This document shows, in pieces, positions 18,696-27,818 of a stretch of DNA of 64,000 nt. Position numbers and translations under genes: made by a program. The notes under the pieces were generated by a model. It worked only from the letters and a program-made list of their open reading frames with translations. It did no database searches and was not told the DNA's origin. The DNA comes from CAVRQM01 sp963838805 (GTDB lineage: Bacteria; Pseudomonadota; Alphaproteobacteria; Acetobacterales; Acetobacteraceae), in NCBI GenBank assembly GCA_963838805.1, contig CAWISK010000002.1, positions 248,001 to 312,000 on the forward strand, read 5' to 3'. Each line of letters begins with the position of its first letter. Positions within the stretch are counted from its first letter, which is position 1.

Positions 18696-19583
18696 TCAGG
18701 TCCGTGCGACGGCCTTGCGCCGATAGGTCGCTCCGAGATTCGGCATCACGTGGATGCTGTTCCGGCCGAGCAGCGAGGCCAGCCGGTAATAGCGTTCCAA
18801 CAGCAATCGTGACCGTCGCGGCAGCCAGCTCAGGTCGCGATCGGCCACGTCGGAAGCCTCTCGATAGGATTGGTAGTCGGGAAATTCCATGAATCCGGAG
18901 ACCCGCCGGAACTCCGCGAGTCCACGCCGGATCTCGGATGCCGACCAGAACAGGTTGCTGTCCTGCATGTGCAGCCGGCCGAACGCCCGCGCATACGCAT
19001 CCCGCGCCGACCTCGGCAGCCAGTGGCAGAAGGGCAGCCGTGTATCATGCTTGATCCAGGGGAACAGACGGTTCGGCGTGCTGATCACCAGCAGGTCGCG
19101 GGTGATCCGGGACAGGTCGGCAAGATGCGAGCAGTCATGTCCGGTGTGCTCGATCACCTCGAGACAGAACGTGACATCGGCCTGCCGGTCAGCAACGGGC
19201 AGGTCGCCCAGCGCGCCGGTTCGCCAGTCGATCCGCGACTCCACGCCCAGGACGGACGCGATCTGTCGGGCGGCGACGAGGCGCTCCGCATTGACGTCCA
19301 CGGCGATCACCTTGGCGTTCGTCGTCATCGCCCAGGCGATGGCGAGCCAGCCATAGCCGGTTCCGACGTCGAGCACCGACTCGACGGAATCGAGCGGCCG
19401 ATACCACGCGACCATATCGACATAGCGCGCCTGGTACTGGGCCAGAAGCTTGGCGGCATTCCGCCCGTCATAGTGCGACGCAGAAAAATGTGGAACCGTC
19501 CGGATCTTCTCGACGGTCGCGGGATCCAGGGCGGTAGCCACGGCGTTTACCTCACACGAGAGACGCCGGTGCAGAGCCGACAT
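18696..19583 (-). CDS. SAM-dependent class I methyltransferase
   Basis: The SAM-binding motif I is SVLDVGTGYGWLAIAWA (around residue 70), motif II is KVIAVDVNAERL, and motif IV is TFCLEVIEHTGHD, all typical of Methyltransf_11/UbiE-like enzymes. The C-terminal third (FCHWLPRSARDAYARAFGRL, FWSASEIRRGLAEF) matches methyltransferases of glycan or lipid loci. At 295 residues it seems less GC-rich than its neighbours and has no operon partner, so it may have been acquired. Start ATG 19583 lacks a clear Shine-Dalgarno; later GTG starts are possible. Acceptor unknown. Confidence 0.75.
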   Translation of the reverse strand: MSALHRRLSCEVNAVATALDPATVEKIRTVPHFSASHYDGRNAAKLLAQYQARYVDMVAWYRPLDSVESVLDVGTGYGWLAIAWAMTTNAKVIAVDVNAERLVAARQIASVLGVESRIDWRTGALGDLPVADRQADVTFCLEVIEHTGHDCSHLADLSRITRDLLVISTPNRLFPWIKHDTRLPFCHWLPRSARDAYARAFGRLHMQDSNLFWSASEIRRGLAEFRRVSGFMEFPDYQSYREASDVADRDLSWLPRRSRLLLERYYRLASLLGRNSIHVMPNLGATYRRKAVART

Positions 19584-19695
19584 TCAGAGCGTGTGCTGAC
19601 GCTATTGCCTAACAGCCATCCATGCAACCAATTTGTTGCTGGCCGCGATCAACCCGCGTGCGAACCGGTGCGCGGCCGCTGGCCGATCCGCCCCC

Positions 19696-20922
19696 TCAAA
19701 CCTGTCGCGACTCGCCCATCGCCTGGCGCATGAACGCGCGCTTCAGCGGCGCCGCACGATGCACCGCGGCGATGCCCAGGTCGCGGGCCAGGCGCAGCGC
19801 CGGCCGGTTGTTGCTGAACAGCCGGTCGAGCGCGTCCGTCGCTGCCAGCATCAGCAGATTGTCGGGGCGCCGCAGCGCCTGATAGCGCCGCAGCAACAGG
19901 GGATCGCCGGGATCGCCGCCCTGCGCCATCGCATCGCCGATCAGGGAGGCGAGGCAGGCGGCGTCGCGAAATCCCAGATTGAGGCCCTGGCCGGCGATCG
20001 GGTGGATGCCGTGCGCGGCGTCGCCCACCAGCGCCAGGCGCGTATCCGTGTAGCGATGCGCATGCAGCGCGCCGAGCTTGTAGCTCCAGCGGCGGCCGAG
20101 CAGCCGCACCGCGCCCAGATGGTCGCCGAGCCGCCGCTGCAACTCACGGCCGAAGGCGGCATCGTCGAGTTCCAGCAGCCGCGCGGCTGTCTGCGTCCGC
20201 TCGGTCCAGACAAAGGCGGAGGCGTGGGGCGCGCCGTCGGTGCCGGCCATCGGCAGTTGCGCGAACGGGCCGGGCGGCAGGAAATGCTCCAGGGCCGTGC
20301 CGTGATGCGGCCGTTCATGGGCGATGGCGCCGACCAGTCCGGTCTGGCCGTAGCCGAACCGGGTCACGGCGATGCCGGCCGCCTCGCGCAGCGGGCTGTC
20401 GCGACCCTCGGCCGCGATGACCAGATGGCAGGCGATCGCGCGGCCGTCCTGCAAGCGGACGGTGGCACCCTCGGCGCGGCGTTCCACCTGCGCGGCACTG
20501 GGGGCCGCGACCAGCAGGCCGGGTTGCGCGTGCAGGCGCGCGTTCAGCGCCATGCGCAGCGACCGCGCCTCGACCATCCAGCCGAACGCCTCGGCTCCGA
20601 TTTCGGCGCTGTCGAAATGCAGGAACAGGCGCGAGGCCCGGCGCCCCACGCGGCCGTCGGACACGCGGATGTCGCGGATCGGGCCCGGTCTGTAGGGCAG
20701 CGCCGCCCATAGCCCGGCTCGTTCGAGGATGCGCTGCGAGCCGGCGGCAATGGCATAGCAGCGGCCGTCGAAATCCGGGTGCTCCATCGGCGGCAGCGGC
20801 GCGCGATCGACCACCGCCGTCGGCACCCCCGCCTGTGCCAGCAGGCAGGCCAGCACGCCGCCCACCGGCCCGGCGCCCACCACGCACACCTCCGCCGTCA
20901 GTTCATTGCCCGAGCCGGTCAT
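19696..20922 (-). CDS. UbiH/COQ6-family FAD monooxygenase (ubiquinone hydroxylase)
   Basis: Flavoprotein hydroxylase of the ubiquinone ring. The FAD motif is CVVGAGPVGGVLACLLAQAG near the N-terminus, the second FAD motif is LALVGDAAHGIHPIAGQGLN, and HLVIAAEGRDSPLR is the DG-type motif. 408 residues, the normal size for UbiH/UbiF/UbiL. The start is ATG 20922 with GAGGGGAG just upstream; the frame extends further but only as a shadow of glnK/amtB. Which ring position it hydroxylates cannot be decided. Confidence 0.87.
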   Translation of the reverse strand: MTGSGNELTAEVCVVGAGPVGGVLACLLAQAGVPTAVVDRAPLPPMEHPDFDGRCYAIAAGSQRILERAGLWAALPYRPGPIRDIRVSDGRVGRRASRLFLHFDSAEIGAEAFGWMVEARSLRMALNARLHAQPGLLVAAPSAAQVERRAEGATVRLQDGRAIACHLVIAAEGRDSPLREAAGIAVTRFGYGQTGLVGAIAHERPHHGTALEHFLPPGPFAQLPMAGTDGAPHASAFVWTERTQTAARLLELDDAAFGRELQRRLGDHLGAVRLLGRRWSYKLGALHAHRYTDTRLALVGDAAHGIHPIAGQGLNLGFRDAACLASLIGDAMAQGGDPGDPLLLRRYQALRRPDNLLMLAATDALDRLFSNNRPALRLARDLGIAAVHRAAPLKRAFMRQAMGESRQV

Positions 20923-20952
20923 GCCGCTCCCCTCACGAATTGCAGCAACGAA

Positions 20953-20969
20953 TGCCTGAAAACTAGGCA
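20953..20969. promoter_or_regulatory. Candidate NtrC-binding inverted repeat
   Basis: TGCCT-N7-AGGCA, a 17-bp inverted repeat of the same overall length as NtrC enhancer sites (TGCACY-N5-RGTGCA) but differing inside the arms. It lies 52 bp upstream of the sigma-54-like element, as an enhancer would. Confidence 0.4.
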
Positions 20970-21020
20970 CACGGCCACATCCCAAACCGGAAACGCCTTG
21001 GCGCGGCCGGTTCGCGGGCG

Positions 21021-21036
21021 CGGCACGGTTCTTGTT
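21021..21036 (+). promoter_or_regulatory. Candidate sigma-54 promoter of glnK-amtB
   Basis: CGGCACGGTTCTTGTT matches the -24/-12 pattern TGGCACG-N4-TTGCW, with GG at 21022-21023 and the -12 dinucleotide 10 bp on being GT instead of GC. It lies 36 bp before the glnK start and downstream of the NtrC-like repeat, the expected arrangement for nitrogen-controlled glnK-amtB operons. Confidence 0.6.
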
Positions 21037-21072
21037 AGGCGCTCCGTGAGATCGAGGGAGCAGGACGACGCG

Positions 21073-21411
21073 ATGAAACTGATCATGGCCATCATCAAGC
21101 CCTTCAAGCTCGATGACGTGCGCGAGGCGCTGACTCCCTTGGGGGTGCAGGGCCTGACCGTCAGCGAGGTGAAGGGGTTCGGGCGGCAGAAGGGGCAGAC
21201 CGAGATCTATCGCGGCGCCGAGTACCACGTGAGCTTCCTGCCCAAGATCAAGATCGAGATCGCGGTCGAGGCGACGCTCGCCGAGCAGGTGGTCGAGGCG
21301 ATCGCCCGCGCGGCCCACACCGGCAAGATCGGCGACGGCAAGATCTTCGTCCTGGATCTGGAACGGGCCATGCGCATCCGCACCGGCGAGACGGACGCCG
21401 CGGCCCTGTGA
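21073..21411 (+). CDS. glnK: PII nitrogen regulatory protein GlnK/GlnB
   Basis: The 112-residue protein has the PII signatures: MKLIMAIIKPFKLDDVREAL at the start, the T-loop YRGAEYHVSFLPK with uridylylation Tyr51, and the ATP-binding TGKIGDGKIFVLDLERAMRI. As a trimer it senses ATP/ADP and 2-oxoglutarate and gates AmtB. Immediately followed by amtB, which justifies the GlnK name. ATG 21073 follows GAGGGAGCAGGACGACG. Probably transcribed from a sigma-54 promoter. Confidence 0.93.
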   Translation: MKLIMAIIKPFKLDDVREALTPLGVQGLTVSEVKGFGRQKGQTEIYRGAEYHVSFLPKIKIEIAVEATLAEQVVEAIARAAHTGKIGDGKIFVLDLERAMRIRTGETDAAAL

Positions 21412-21437
21412 GCACCATGCAGAAGGATACGACCACG

Positions 21438-22928
21438 ATGACGAGATTTGTGCGCCGCGCCGCGGCCCTGCTGTTGCTGTGCCTGGTGCTGGGATTGCCG
21501 CTGCTGAGCCGGCCGGTGCTGGCGCAGAACGCGGCGCCGTCGGGCGGGGCTGCCGCCACCACGGCGCCCGCGACCGCCGCGCCGCCTGCTGCCGCCGCGC
21601 CGCCTGCCGCCGCCGCGCCCGCCGCTGCTCCGGCAGCCGCCGCTCCGGCGACCCCGGCCCCCCCGCCGCCGCACCTCGATAGCGGCGATACCGCCTGGAT
21701 GCTGACCAGCACGGCACTGGTGCTGCTGATGACCATTCCGGGCCTGGCGCTGTTCTACGCCGGCATGGTGCGCAAGAAGAACATCCTCGCCACCATCATG
21801 CAGTCATTCGGCATCTGCTGCCTGATCACGATCACCTGGATGGTGGCGGGCTACAGCCTCGCCTTCACCAACGGCAATGCGTATATCGGCGATTTCAGCC
21901 GCGTCATGCTGAGCGGTTTCGGCGCTACCTGGGACAAGCCGTTCGTGCTCGGCGCGGGCAGCGCCTCGCCATCGCCGCAGACGATCCCCGAGAGCGTCTA
22001 CATGATGTTCCAGATGACGTTCGCGATCATCACCCCGGCGCTGATCGCCGGCGCCTTTGCCGACCGCATGAAGTTTTCCGCCATGTGCATCTTCATGGTG
22101 CTGTGGTCGCTCATCGTCTATTCGCCGATCGCCCACTGGGTCTGGGCGCCGACCGGCTGGCTGGGCGCGGGCGGCACGTTCGGCCTGCCGGGCGCCGCCG
22201 ATTTCGCCGGCGGAACCGTCGTGCATATCAACGCGGGCATCGCCGGGCTGGTCGCCTGCCTGGTGATGGGCAAGCGGCTCGGCTTCGGCCACGACAACAT
22301 GGCGCCATACAACGTCGCCTATGCCGTGATCGGCGCCTCGCTGCTGTGGGTGGGCTGGTTCGGCTTCAACGCGGGCTCGGCCACGAGCGCCAGCCCGCTC
22401 GCCGGCATGGCGATGACGGTAACGCAGGTGGCGACCGCCGCCGCGGCCCTGGCCTGGATGTTCGCCGAGTGGATCGGCAAGGGCAAGCCGTCCGCGCTGG
22501 GCGGAGCGTCCGGTGCCGTGGCCGGGCTGGTGGCGATCACGCCTGCTTCCGGCTTCGTCCTGCCGGGGGCGGCGCTGATCATCGGGATCGCCGCGGGCGT
22601 GATCTGCTATTGGGCGGCGACCAGCCTGAAGCACGCGCTCGGCTACGACGACAGCCTGGACACGTTCGGCGTGCATGGCATCGGCGGCATCGTCGGCGCC
22701 CTGCTGACCGGAGTCTTCGCCTTCGGCCCGCTCTCGGGGGGTGCCCATGTGGGCGGGCTGCCGCAATTCCTGGCACAGTGCCTCGCGGTCTGCGTGACGC
22801 TGGTCTGGTCCGGCGTCGTCAGCCTGATCCTGTTCAAGCTGATCGACTGGACGGTGGGGCTGCGCGTCACGCCCGAGGAGGAGCGCGAAGGGCTCGACGT
22901 GGTGCTGCACGGCGAGCAGCTTGGCTGA
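21438..22928 (+). CDS. amtB: Ammonium transporter AmtB
   Basis: Conducts ammonium across the inner membrane. The Amt core starts at DTAWMLTSTALVLLMTIPGL and contains LALFYAGMVRKKN, VVHINAGIAGLVA (pore His) and DTFGVHGIGGIVGALLTG (second pore His). ATG 21438 is preferred because AGAAGGA precedes it; GTG 21408 and ATG 21417 are in frame. A signal peptide (ALLLLCLVLGLPLLSRPVLA) is followed by an unusual linker of about 50 residues made almost only of Ala, Pro, Gly and Thr before the first core helix. Gene order glnK-amtB implies GlnK blocks the pore when nitrogen is ample. Confidence 0.92.
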   Translation: MTRFVRRAAALLLLCLVLGLPLLSRPVLAQNAAPSGGAAATTAPATAAPPAAAAPPAAAAPAAAPAAAAPATPAPPPPHLDSGDTAWMLTSTALVLLMTIPGLALFYAGMVRKKNILATIMQSFGICCLITITWMVAGYSLAFTNGNAYIGDFSRVMLSGFGATWDKPFVLGAGSASPSPQTIPESVYMMFQMTFAIITPALIAGAFADRMKFSAMCIFMVLWSLIVYSPIAHWVWAPTGWLGAGGTFGLPGAADFAGGTVVHINAGIAGLVACLVMGKRLGFGHDNMAPYNVAYAVIGASLLWVGWFGFNAGSATSASPLAGMAMTVTQVATAAAALAWMFAEWIGKGKPSALGGASGAVAGLVAITPASGFVLPGAALIIGIAAGVICYWAATSLKHALGYDDSLDTFGVHGIGGIVGALLTGVFAFGPLSGGAHVGGLPQFLAQCLAVCVTLVWSGVVSLILFKLIDWTVGLRVTPEEEREGLDVVLHGEQLG

Positions 22929-22952
22929 AGCGCCGGGGACACGCCTGGACAA

Positions 22953-22980
22953 AGAAGGGCGCCCGCGCGGGCGCCCTTCT
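22953..22980 (+). terminator. Perfect 28-bp palindrome terminating glnK-amtB
   Basis: AGAAGGGCGCCCGC (22953-22966) is followed directly by its exact reverse complement (22967-22980), 24 nt after the amtB stop. In RNA this folds into a long stem with a CGCG-region loop, flanked by AAAG and TCTCGC. No long U-run. Confidence 0.72.
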
Positions 22981-23077
22981 CGCATCCGGCTTCTGTTGCC
23001 AGGGGCTTGTGCGGTAGTCTTGTCCCACGACTGCAAGAGGACGCGCGGCCCCGCGTGTCAGGGAGACGGGAGCCTTG

Positions 23078-25510
23078 ATGCCATCAGCCACGCGCAGCAC
23101 CCGATTCGACGAGCGCCGGCTGGCCTCGCCGGCCGTCCGGGGACTGATCGGACGCCGGCTGGCCGAGCTGGGGGCGCTGGCCCTGGCGGTGGCGGGCATG
23201 TCGCTGCTGGTGGCGCTGGCGAGCTGGCATGGCTCCGATCCGTCGCCCGATACCGCGACCGCGGCGCCCGCCACGAACCTGCTGGGTTTTGTGGGGGCCG
23301 CGATTGCCGACGACCTGCTGCAATGGTGCGGGCTGGCCGGGGCCTTGCCCGGTCTCGCCATGCTGGCCTGGGCCTGGCGCATCGGCAGCAGGCGGGGGCT
23401 GGGCAGCCTGGTGCTGCGGGTCTGCTGCCTGCTCGCGGCGATGCCGGTGCTGGCGACGGCACTCGCGGCGATCGTGATGCTGCTGGCCGCCAGCAGCGAG
23501 AGGCTGCAATCCTGGCCGGCGGGCGCCGGACCGGGCGGTGCCATCGGCCTGCTGATCGCGCGCAACGGCCTTGCCGCCGGACACGACATGCTGGGCGTGG
23601 CCGGGGCGGGCATCGTGACGGCGCTCGTCTGCGCCCTGGCCGGCGTTCTGACCGTGCTGGCGCTGGGGCTGTCGCGTCGGGAATGGGCGGCGGCAGGCTC
23701 GGGCATCCGGCGCACGGCCATCGGCGGCAGCCGGGCGGCCGCGTTCGGCGGCCGTCTCGGCGCGCGGCTGGGGGCGGGCGGCGTGCGGCTGCTGGACCGG
23801 CTGAACGGGGTCCGCCACGAGCCGCCGCCCAATGTCGTGCAGCCGGAGCCGTTGCGCCGCGAACAGGCGCGCGAGGCCGAACCCGCGCCCTGGCGCGAGG
23901 CCCCTCCGGCGCGCATCGCCCCGCGCGTCACCGCCGCTGCCAAGAAGGCGCCGCCGCCGGCGCGGCAGGAAGCGCTGCCGCTCGACGGCGGGCCCTGGCG
24001 CTTCCCGCCGCTGTCGTTGCTGACCCAGGCGCCGGCGCGCGGACAGTCCGGCGCCCCGTCGCAGGAAGCGCTGGAGGCCAATGCGCGGCTGCTGGAAGGC
24101 GTGCTGTCGGATTACGGCGTGCAAGGCCGGATCGCCGAGATTCGCCCCGGCCCGGTGGTCACGCTGTATGAGCTGGAGCCGGCGCCCGGCATCCGCAGCG
24201 CGCGCGTGATCGGGCTGGCCGACGATGTGGCGCGCAGCCTGTCGGTGACGGCGGTGCGCATCGCCACGGTGCCGGGCCGCAACGTGATCGGCATCGAGGT
24301 GCCGAACAGCCGCCGCGAGACGGTGTTCCTGTCGGAACTGCTGGGCAGCACCGAATGGGACCGCCAGCAGGGCAAGCTGGCACTTGCGCTCGGCAAGGAC
24401 ATCGGCGGCGAGCCGGTGCTGGGCGAGTTGTCGCGGATGCCGCATCTGCTGGTGGCCGGAACGACCGGCTCGGGCAAGTCGGTCGGCATCAACGCGATGA
24501 TCCTGTCGCTGCTGTTCCGCCTGTCGCCCGACCAGTGCCGCCTCATCCTGATCGACCCGAAGATGCTGGAACTGTCGGTCTATGAGGGCATCCCGCATCT
24601 GATGGCGCCGGTCGTGACCGAACCGGCGAAAGCGGTGACGGCGCTGAAATGGACAGTGCGCGAGATGGAGCGGCGGTATCGCGCGATGAGCCAGCTCAGC
24701 GTGCGCAATATCGGCGGCTATAACGAGCGCGTCGCCGAGGCGCGGGCGAAGGGCGAGGTGGTGACTCGCCGCGTGCAGACCGGCTTCGACAGCGAGACCG
24801 GCAAGCCGGTGTTCGAGGACCAGCCGCTGGCACTGGAGAAGCTGCCGTTCATCGTCGTCATCATCGACGAGATGGCCGATCTGATGATGGTGGCGGGCAA
24901 GGAGATCGAGGCGGCGGTGCAGCGCCTGGCGCAAATGGCGCGTGCCGCCGGCATCCATGTGGTGATGGCGACGCAGCGCCCGTCGGTCGATGTCATCACC
25001 GGCACCATCAAGGCCAACTTCCCGACCCGCATCAGCTTCCAGGTGATCAGCAAATTCGACAGCCGCACCATCCTGGGCGAGCAGGGGTCGGAACAACTGC
25101 TGGGCCAGGGCGACATGCTGTACATGGTGGGCGGCGGCCGCATTACCCGCGTGCATGGCCCGTTCGTGACCGATCGCGAGGTGGAGGACGTGGTGGCGTT
25201 CCTGCGCGAGCAGGGGGAGCCGGCCTATCTCGACGACGTCACCGAGGCGCGCGACGAGCAGGAGAGCGGTGCCCCGTCGCTCTCCGGCATCGCCGCCGGG
25301 ACGGATGGCGAGAAGAGCCTGTTCGACCAGGCGGTGGAGGTGGTGAGCCGCGAGGGCAAGGCCAGCACCAGCTTCATCCAGCGCCATTTGCAGATCGGCT
25401 ACAACCGCGCGGCGCGGCTGATCGAGCAGATGGAGAAGGAGGGGATCGTCGGACCCGCGAACCATGTGGGCAAGCGCGAGGTGCTGGTGCGCAGGGTGGA
25501 GGATGAGTAG
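23078..25510 (+). CDS. ftsK: DNA translocase FtsK
   Basis: Moves chromosome dimers and terminus DNA through the septum and activates XerCD. The N-terminus has four membrane helices (LALAVAGMSLLVALASW onward), a Pro/Ala-rich linker, and then a RecA-like motor with Walker A AGTTGSGKS (about residues 460-468) and Walker B VVIIDEMADLMM (about 595). The C-terminal gamma winged helix, which reads KOPS sites, is TSFIQRHLQIGYNRAARLIE. 810 residues, normal. ATG 23078 follows GGGAGACGGGAG; the overlapping TTG 23075 is less likely. Convergent with the antiporter gene. Confidence 0.95.
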   Translation: MPSATRSTRFDERRLASPAVRGLIGRRLAELGALALAVAGMSLLVALASWHGSDPSPDTATAAPATNLLGFVGAAIADDLLQWCGLAGALPGLAMLAWAWRIGSRRGLGSLVLRVCCLLAAMPVLATALAAIVMLLAASSERLQSWPAGAGPGGAIGLLIARNGLAAGHDMLGVAGAGIVTALVCALAGVLTVLALGLSRREWAAAGSGIRRTAIGGSRAAAFGGRLGARLGAGGVRLLDRLNGVRHEPPPNVVQPEPLRREQAREAEPAPWREAPPARIAPRVTAAAKKAPPPARQEALPLDGGPWRFPPLSLLTQAPARGQSGAPSQEALEANARLLEGVLSDYGVQGRIAEIRPGPVVTLYELEPAPGIRSARVIGLADDVARSLSVTAVRIATVPGRNVIGIEVPNSRRETVFLSELLGSTEWDRQQGKLALALGKDIGGEPVLGELSRMPHLLVAGTTGSGKSVGINAMILSLLFRLSPDQCRLILIDPKMLELSVYEGIPHLMAPVVTEPAKAVTALKWTVREMERRYRAMSQLSVRNIGGYNERVAEARAKGEVVTRRVQTGFDSETGKPVFEDQPLALEKLPFIVVIIDEMADLMMVAGKEIEAAVQRLAQMARAAGIHVVMATQRPSVDVITGTIKANFPTRISFQVISKFDSRTILGEQGSEQLLGQGDMLYMVGGGRITRVHGPFVTDREVEDVVAFLREQGEPAYLDDVTEARDEQESGAPSLSGIAAGTDGEKSLFDQAVEVVSREGKASTSFIQRHLQIGYNRAARLIEQMEKEGIVGPANHVGKREVLVRRVEDE

Positions 25511-25552
25511 CCGGCCAGTTGGTCCGTCCCGCCCCTCCCACCACCACCGCCC

Positions 25553-27337
25553 TCACCGCGGCCTGTCCGGCGCCGCCTCGGCCGGCCGGTCCGCTTCGAA
25601 CAGGGAACGCAGTTCCTCGGCCGCTTGCTGCGTCGTCTGGATCATCTGCTGCTCGTCGCGATAGATGGCGTGCGTGTCTTCCAGCAGCTTCTCGTCGCGC
25701 TCCCGGAATAGCGCCACGGTCCGCGCCGCTTGCGTCTGCGGGACATCCATCGCCAGCAGCGCGTCGCTCGCCATGTGCAGGCTGGAATAGAACGTGTCGC
25801 GCACGATCGCCGTGACGCCGCGATCCATCAGCAGATGCGCGTGGCGGCGGTTGCGGGCGCGGGCGATGATGCGCAGATTGGGAAAGGTCCGCTTCGCCAC
25901 TTCGACGATGCGCAAATTGTCCTCCACCTTGTCGATCGCCACCACCAGCAGCCGTGCCGTCTCGGCACCCGCCGAGCGCAGCAATTCGGGCCGTGCCGGG
26001 TCGCCGTAGAAGATTTTCGTGCCGAAGCGGCGGATCACTTCGACCTGACCGGGATCCTTCTCGAGCGCGGTGAAGGCGATGCCCTGCATGCGCAGCACGC
26101 GGCCGACGATCTGGCCGACCCGGCCGAATCCGGCAATGATGATCGGGGCGCCACCCTCGATCGCATCGTATTTTGGCTCCACGCGGGGGCGCAGGCGCGG
26201 GACCAGCCAGGTCTCGGACGCCGCGAACAGCAGCGGTGTCGCGATCATCGACAGCGCCACGACAAGTGTGGCCGCCTGCGCCACCTGCGGGTGCAGCGCG
26301 CCCACGCCCACGGCCGCCGCGAACAGCACGAAGCTGAACTCGCTGCCCTGCGGCAAGGCGAGCGCGAAGCGCGCGGCCCCCGCGCGGTCCAGCCGGCCCG
26401 CGCGACCAAGCGCGAACGCGACCAGCGCCTTGATCGCGACCAGGGCGGCCGTGCCGAGGATGAGGCCCAGCGGATGTTGCAGCAGCAGACCCAGATCCGC
26501 CGACATGCCGACCGAGATGAAGAAGAACCCCAGCAGCACGCCCTCGAACGGCTCGATATCGGCTTGCAGCTCGTGGCGGTATTCGCTCTCGCTCAGCAGC
26601 ACGCCGGCCATGAAGGCGCCGAGCAATTCCGAGAGCCCTGCCGCGTGTGCCAGTGCCGCCGTGCCCAGCACGGCCAGCAGGGCGAGGATGGTGAACACCT
26701 CCGCCACCCGCGCACCGCCGATCAGCCGGAACGCCCGCGGCAACAGGTAGCGGCCACCCAGCAGGATGATGACGATGGCCGCCAGCCCCAGGGCCGCGGC
26801 GCGCCAGGGGATCGACACGCTTGCCTGTGCGCCCGTGGCCAGCAGCGGCACCAGCGCCACCAGCGGGATGAAGGCCAGATCCTGGAACAGCAGCACGGCG
26901 AACGTCTCCCGCCCGGCGCGGCTCGCCAGCAGGTCGCGTTCCCCCAGCATGGGCAGCACGATCGCGGTGGACGACAGGGCGAAGCCAAGCCCCAGCACCA
27001 CGGCACCGCTCCAGGAGGTCTCCCCGCCCAGTCGCGCGAGCAGGCCCAGGATGGCGCCGGTGACCAGGAGCTGCGCCGTGCCCGAGCCGAACACCGACCG
27101 CCGCATCACCCAGAGCCGGGCGGGCCGCAATTCCAGCCCGATCAGGAACAGCAGCATGACGATGCCGAGTTCCGAAACGTCGCCGATCTGCCGCACATCG
27201 GTAATCAGCCGCAGCCCCGAGGGGCCGATCGCGACCCCGGCCAGCAGATAGCCGAGCACGCTGCCGAAGCCGGCGCGGCGGGACAGCGGCACCGCCAGGG
27301 CGGCGGCCGCCAGCAGGATTACGAGCGTCAGGAGCAT
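25553..27337 (-). CDS. CPA2 monovalent cation:proton antiporter (KefB/KefC-like)
   Basis: Twelve or so helices of the Na/H exchanger fold (LGYLLAGVAIGPSGLRLITD, ELGIVMLLFLIGLELRPARL, LSSTAIVLPML, LLGAFMAGVLLSESEYRHEL) are followed by an RCK/TrkA-N domain at about residues 405-520 (IIIAGFGRVGQIVGRVL, FYGDPARPELLRSAGA). That domain binds NAD(H), and in Kef proteins glutathione adducts. 594 residues. Role: potassium efflux coupled to proton entry under electrophile stress, or pH homeostasis. No KefF/KefG ancillary gene is adjacent. Confidence 0.88.
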   Translation of the reverse strand: MLLTLVILLAAAALAVPLSRRAGFGSVLGYLLAGVAIGPSGLRLITDVRQIGDVSELGIVMLLFLIGLELRPARLWVMRRSVFGSGTAQLLVTGAILGLLARLGGETSWSGAVVLGLGFALSSTAIVLPMLGERDLLASRAGRETFAVLLFQDLAFIPLVALVPLLATGAQASVSIPWRAAALGLAAIVIILLGGRYLLPRAFRLIGGARVAEVFTILALLAVLGTAALAHAAGLSELLGAFMAGVLLSESEYRHELQADIEPFEGVLLGFFFISVGMSADLGLLLQHPLGLILGTAALVAIKALVAFALGRAGRLDRAGAARFALALPQGSEFSFVLFAAAVGVGALHPQVAQAATLVVALSMIATPLLFAASETWLVPRLRPRVEPKYDAIEGGAPIIIAGFGRVGQIVGRVLRMQGIAFTALEKDPGQVEVIRRFGTKIFYGDPARPELLRSAGAETARLLVVAIDKVEDNLRIVEVAKRTFPNLRIIARARNRRHAHLLMDRGVTAIVRDTFYSSLHMASDALLAMDVPQTQAARTVALFRERDEKLLEDTHAIYRDEQQMIQTTQQAAEELRSLFEADRPAEAAPDRPR

Positions 27338-27391
27338 GTTGCAGAGCTAGCACGCCCGCGCCACATCGGGCAGGCGAGCAGGAGGGGTGCC

Positions 27392-27808
27392 ATGGATAGC
27401 GATGTTGCCGGCAAGGCGGATGCCGAGTGGCGCACGGAGCTGACGCCCGAGCAGTACCGGGTGCTGCGTGGCCACGGCACCGAGCGTCCCGGCTCCAGCC
27501 CGCTCAATGCCGAGAAGCGGCCGGGCGTGTTCGCCTGCGCCGGCTGCGGTCAGGAATTGTTCGAGAGCGGCACGAAGTTCGAGAGCGGCAGCGGCTGGCC
27601 GAGCTTCTTCGCGCCGATCGAGGGCGCGGTCGGCACCTCGACCGACCACACGCTGCTGATGGCCCGGACCGAGGTGCATTGCAGCCGCTGCGGCGGCCAT
27701 CTCGGGCACCTGTTCCCGGACGGCCCGGCCCCCACCGGCCTGCGCTACTGCATGAACGGGGTGTCGCTACGGTTCGAGGCGGCGCCGGGTGCCACCTCTG
27801 GCGGCTGA
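27392..27808 (+). CDS. msrB: Peptide-methionine (R)-S-oxide reductase MsrB
   Basis: Repairs methionine-R-sulfoxide in proteins. The 138-residue protein has zinc cysteines in CAGC and CSRC, the core SGSGWPSFFAPIEGAV, and the catalytic Cys120 in LRYCMNGVSLRF. Cytoplasmic, no signal peptide. ATG 27392 is fixed by GGAGGGG about six bases upstream; the long open frame upstream is antisense to the antiporter gene. Confidence 0.93.
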   Translation: MDSDVAGKADAEWRTELTPEQYRVLRGHGTERPGSSPLNAEKRPGVFACAGCGQELFESGTKFESGSGWPSFFAPIEGAVGTSTDHTLLMARTEVHCSRCGGHLGHLFPDGPAPTGLRYCMNGVSLRFEAAPGATSGG

Positions 27809-27818
27809 ACCGGCGCCC

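Noticed and set aside
23084..25465. 793-codon minus-strand frame opposite ftsK
   Set aside because: Same antisense shadow effect; low-complexity Arg/His/Gln composition and no start signal.
25730..27391. Plus-strand frame leading into msrB that would give a 692-residue protein
   Set aside because: The extra part is antisense to the Kef-type gene; msrB has its own ATG with GGAGGGG.
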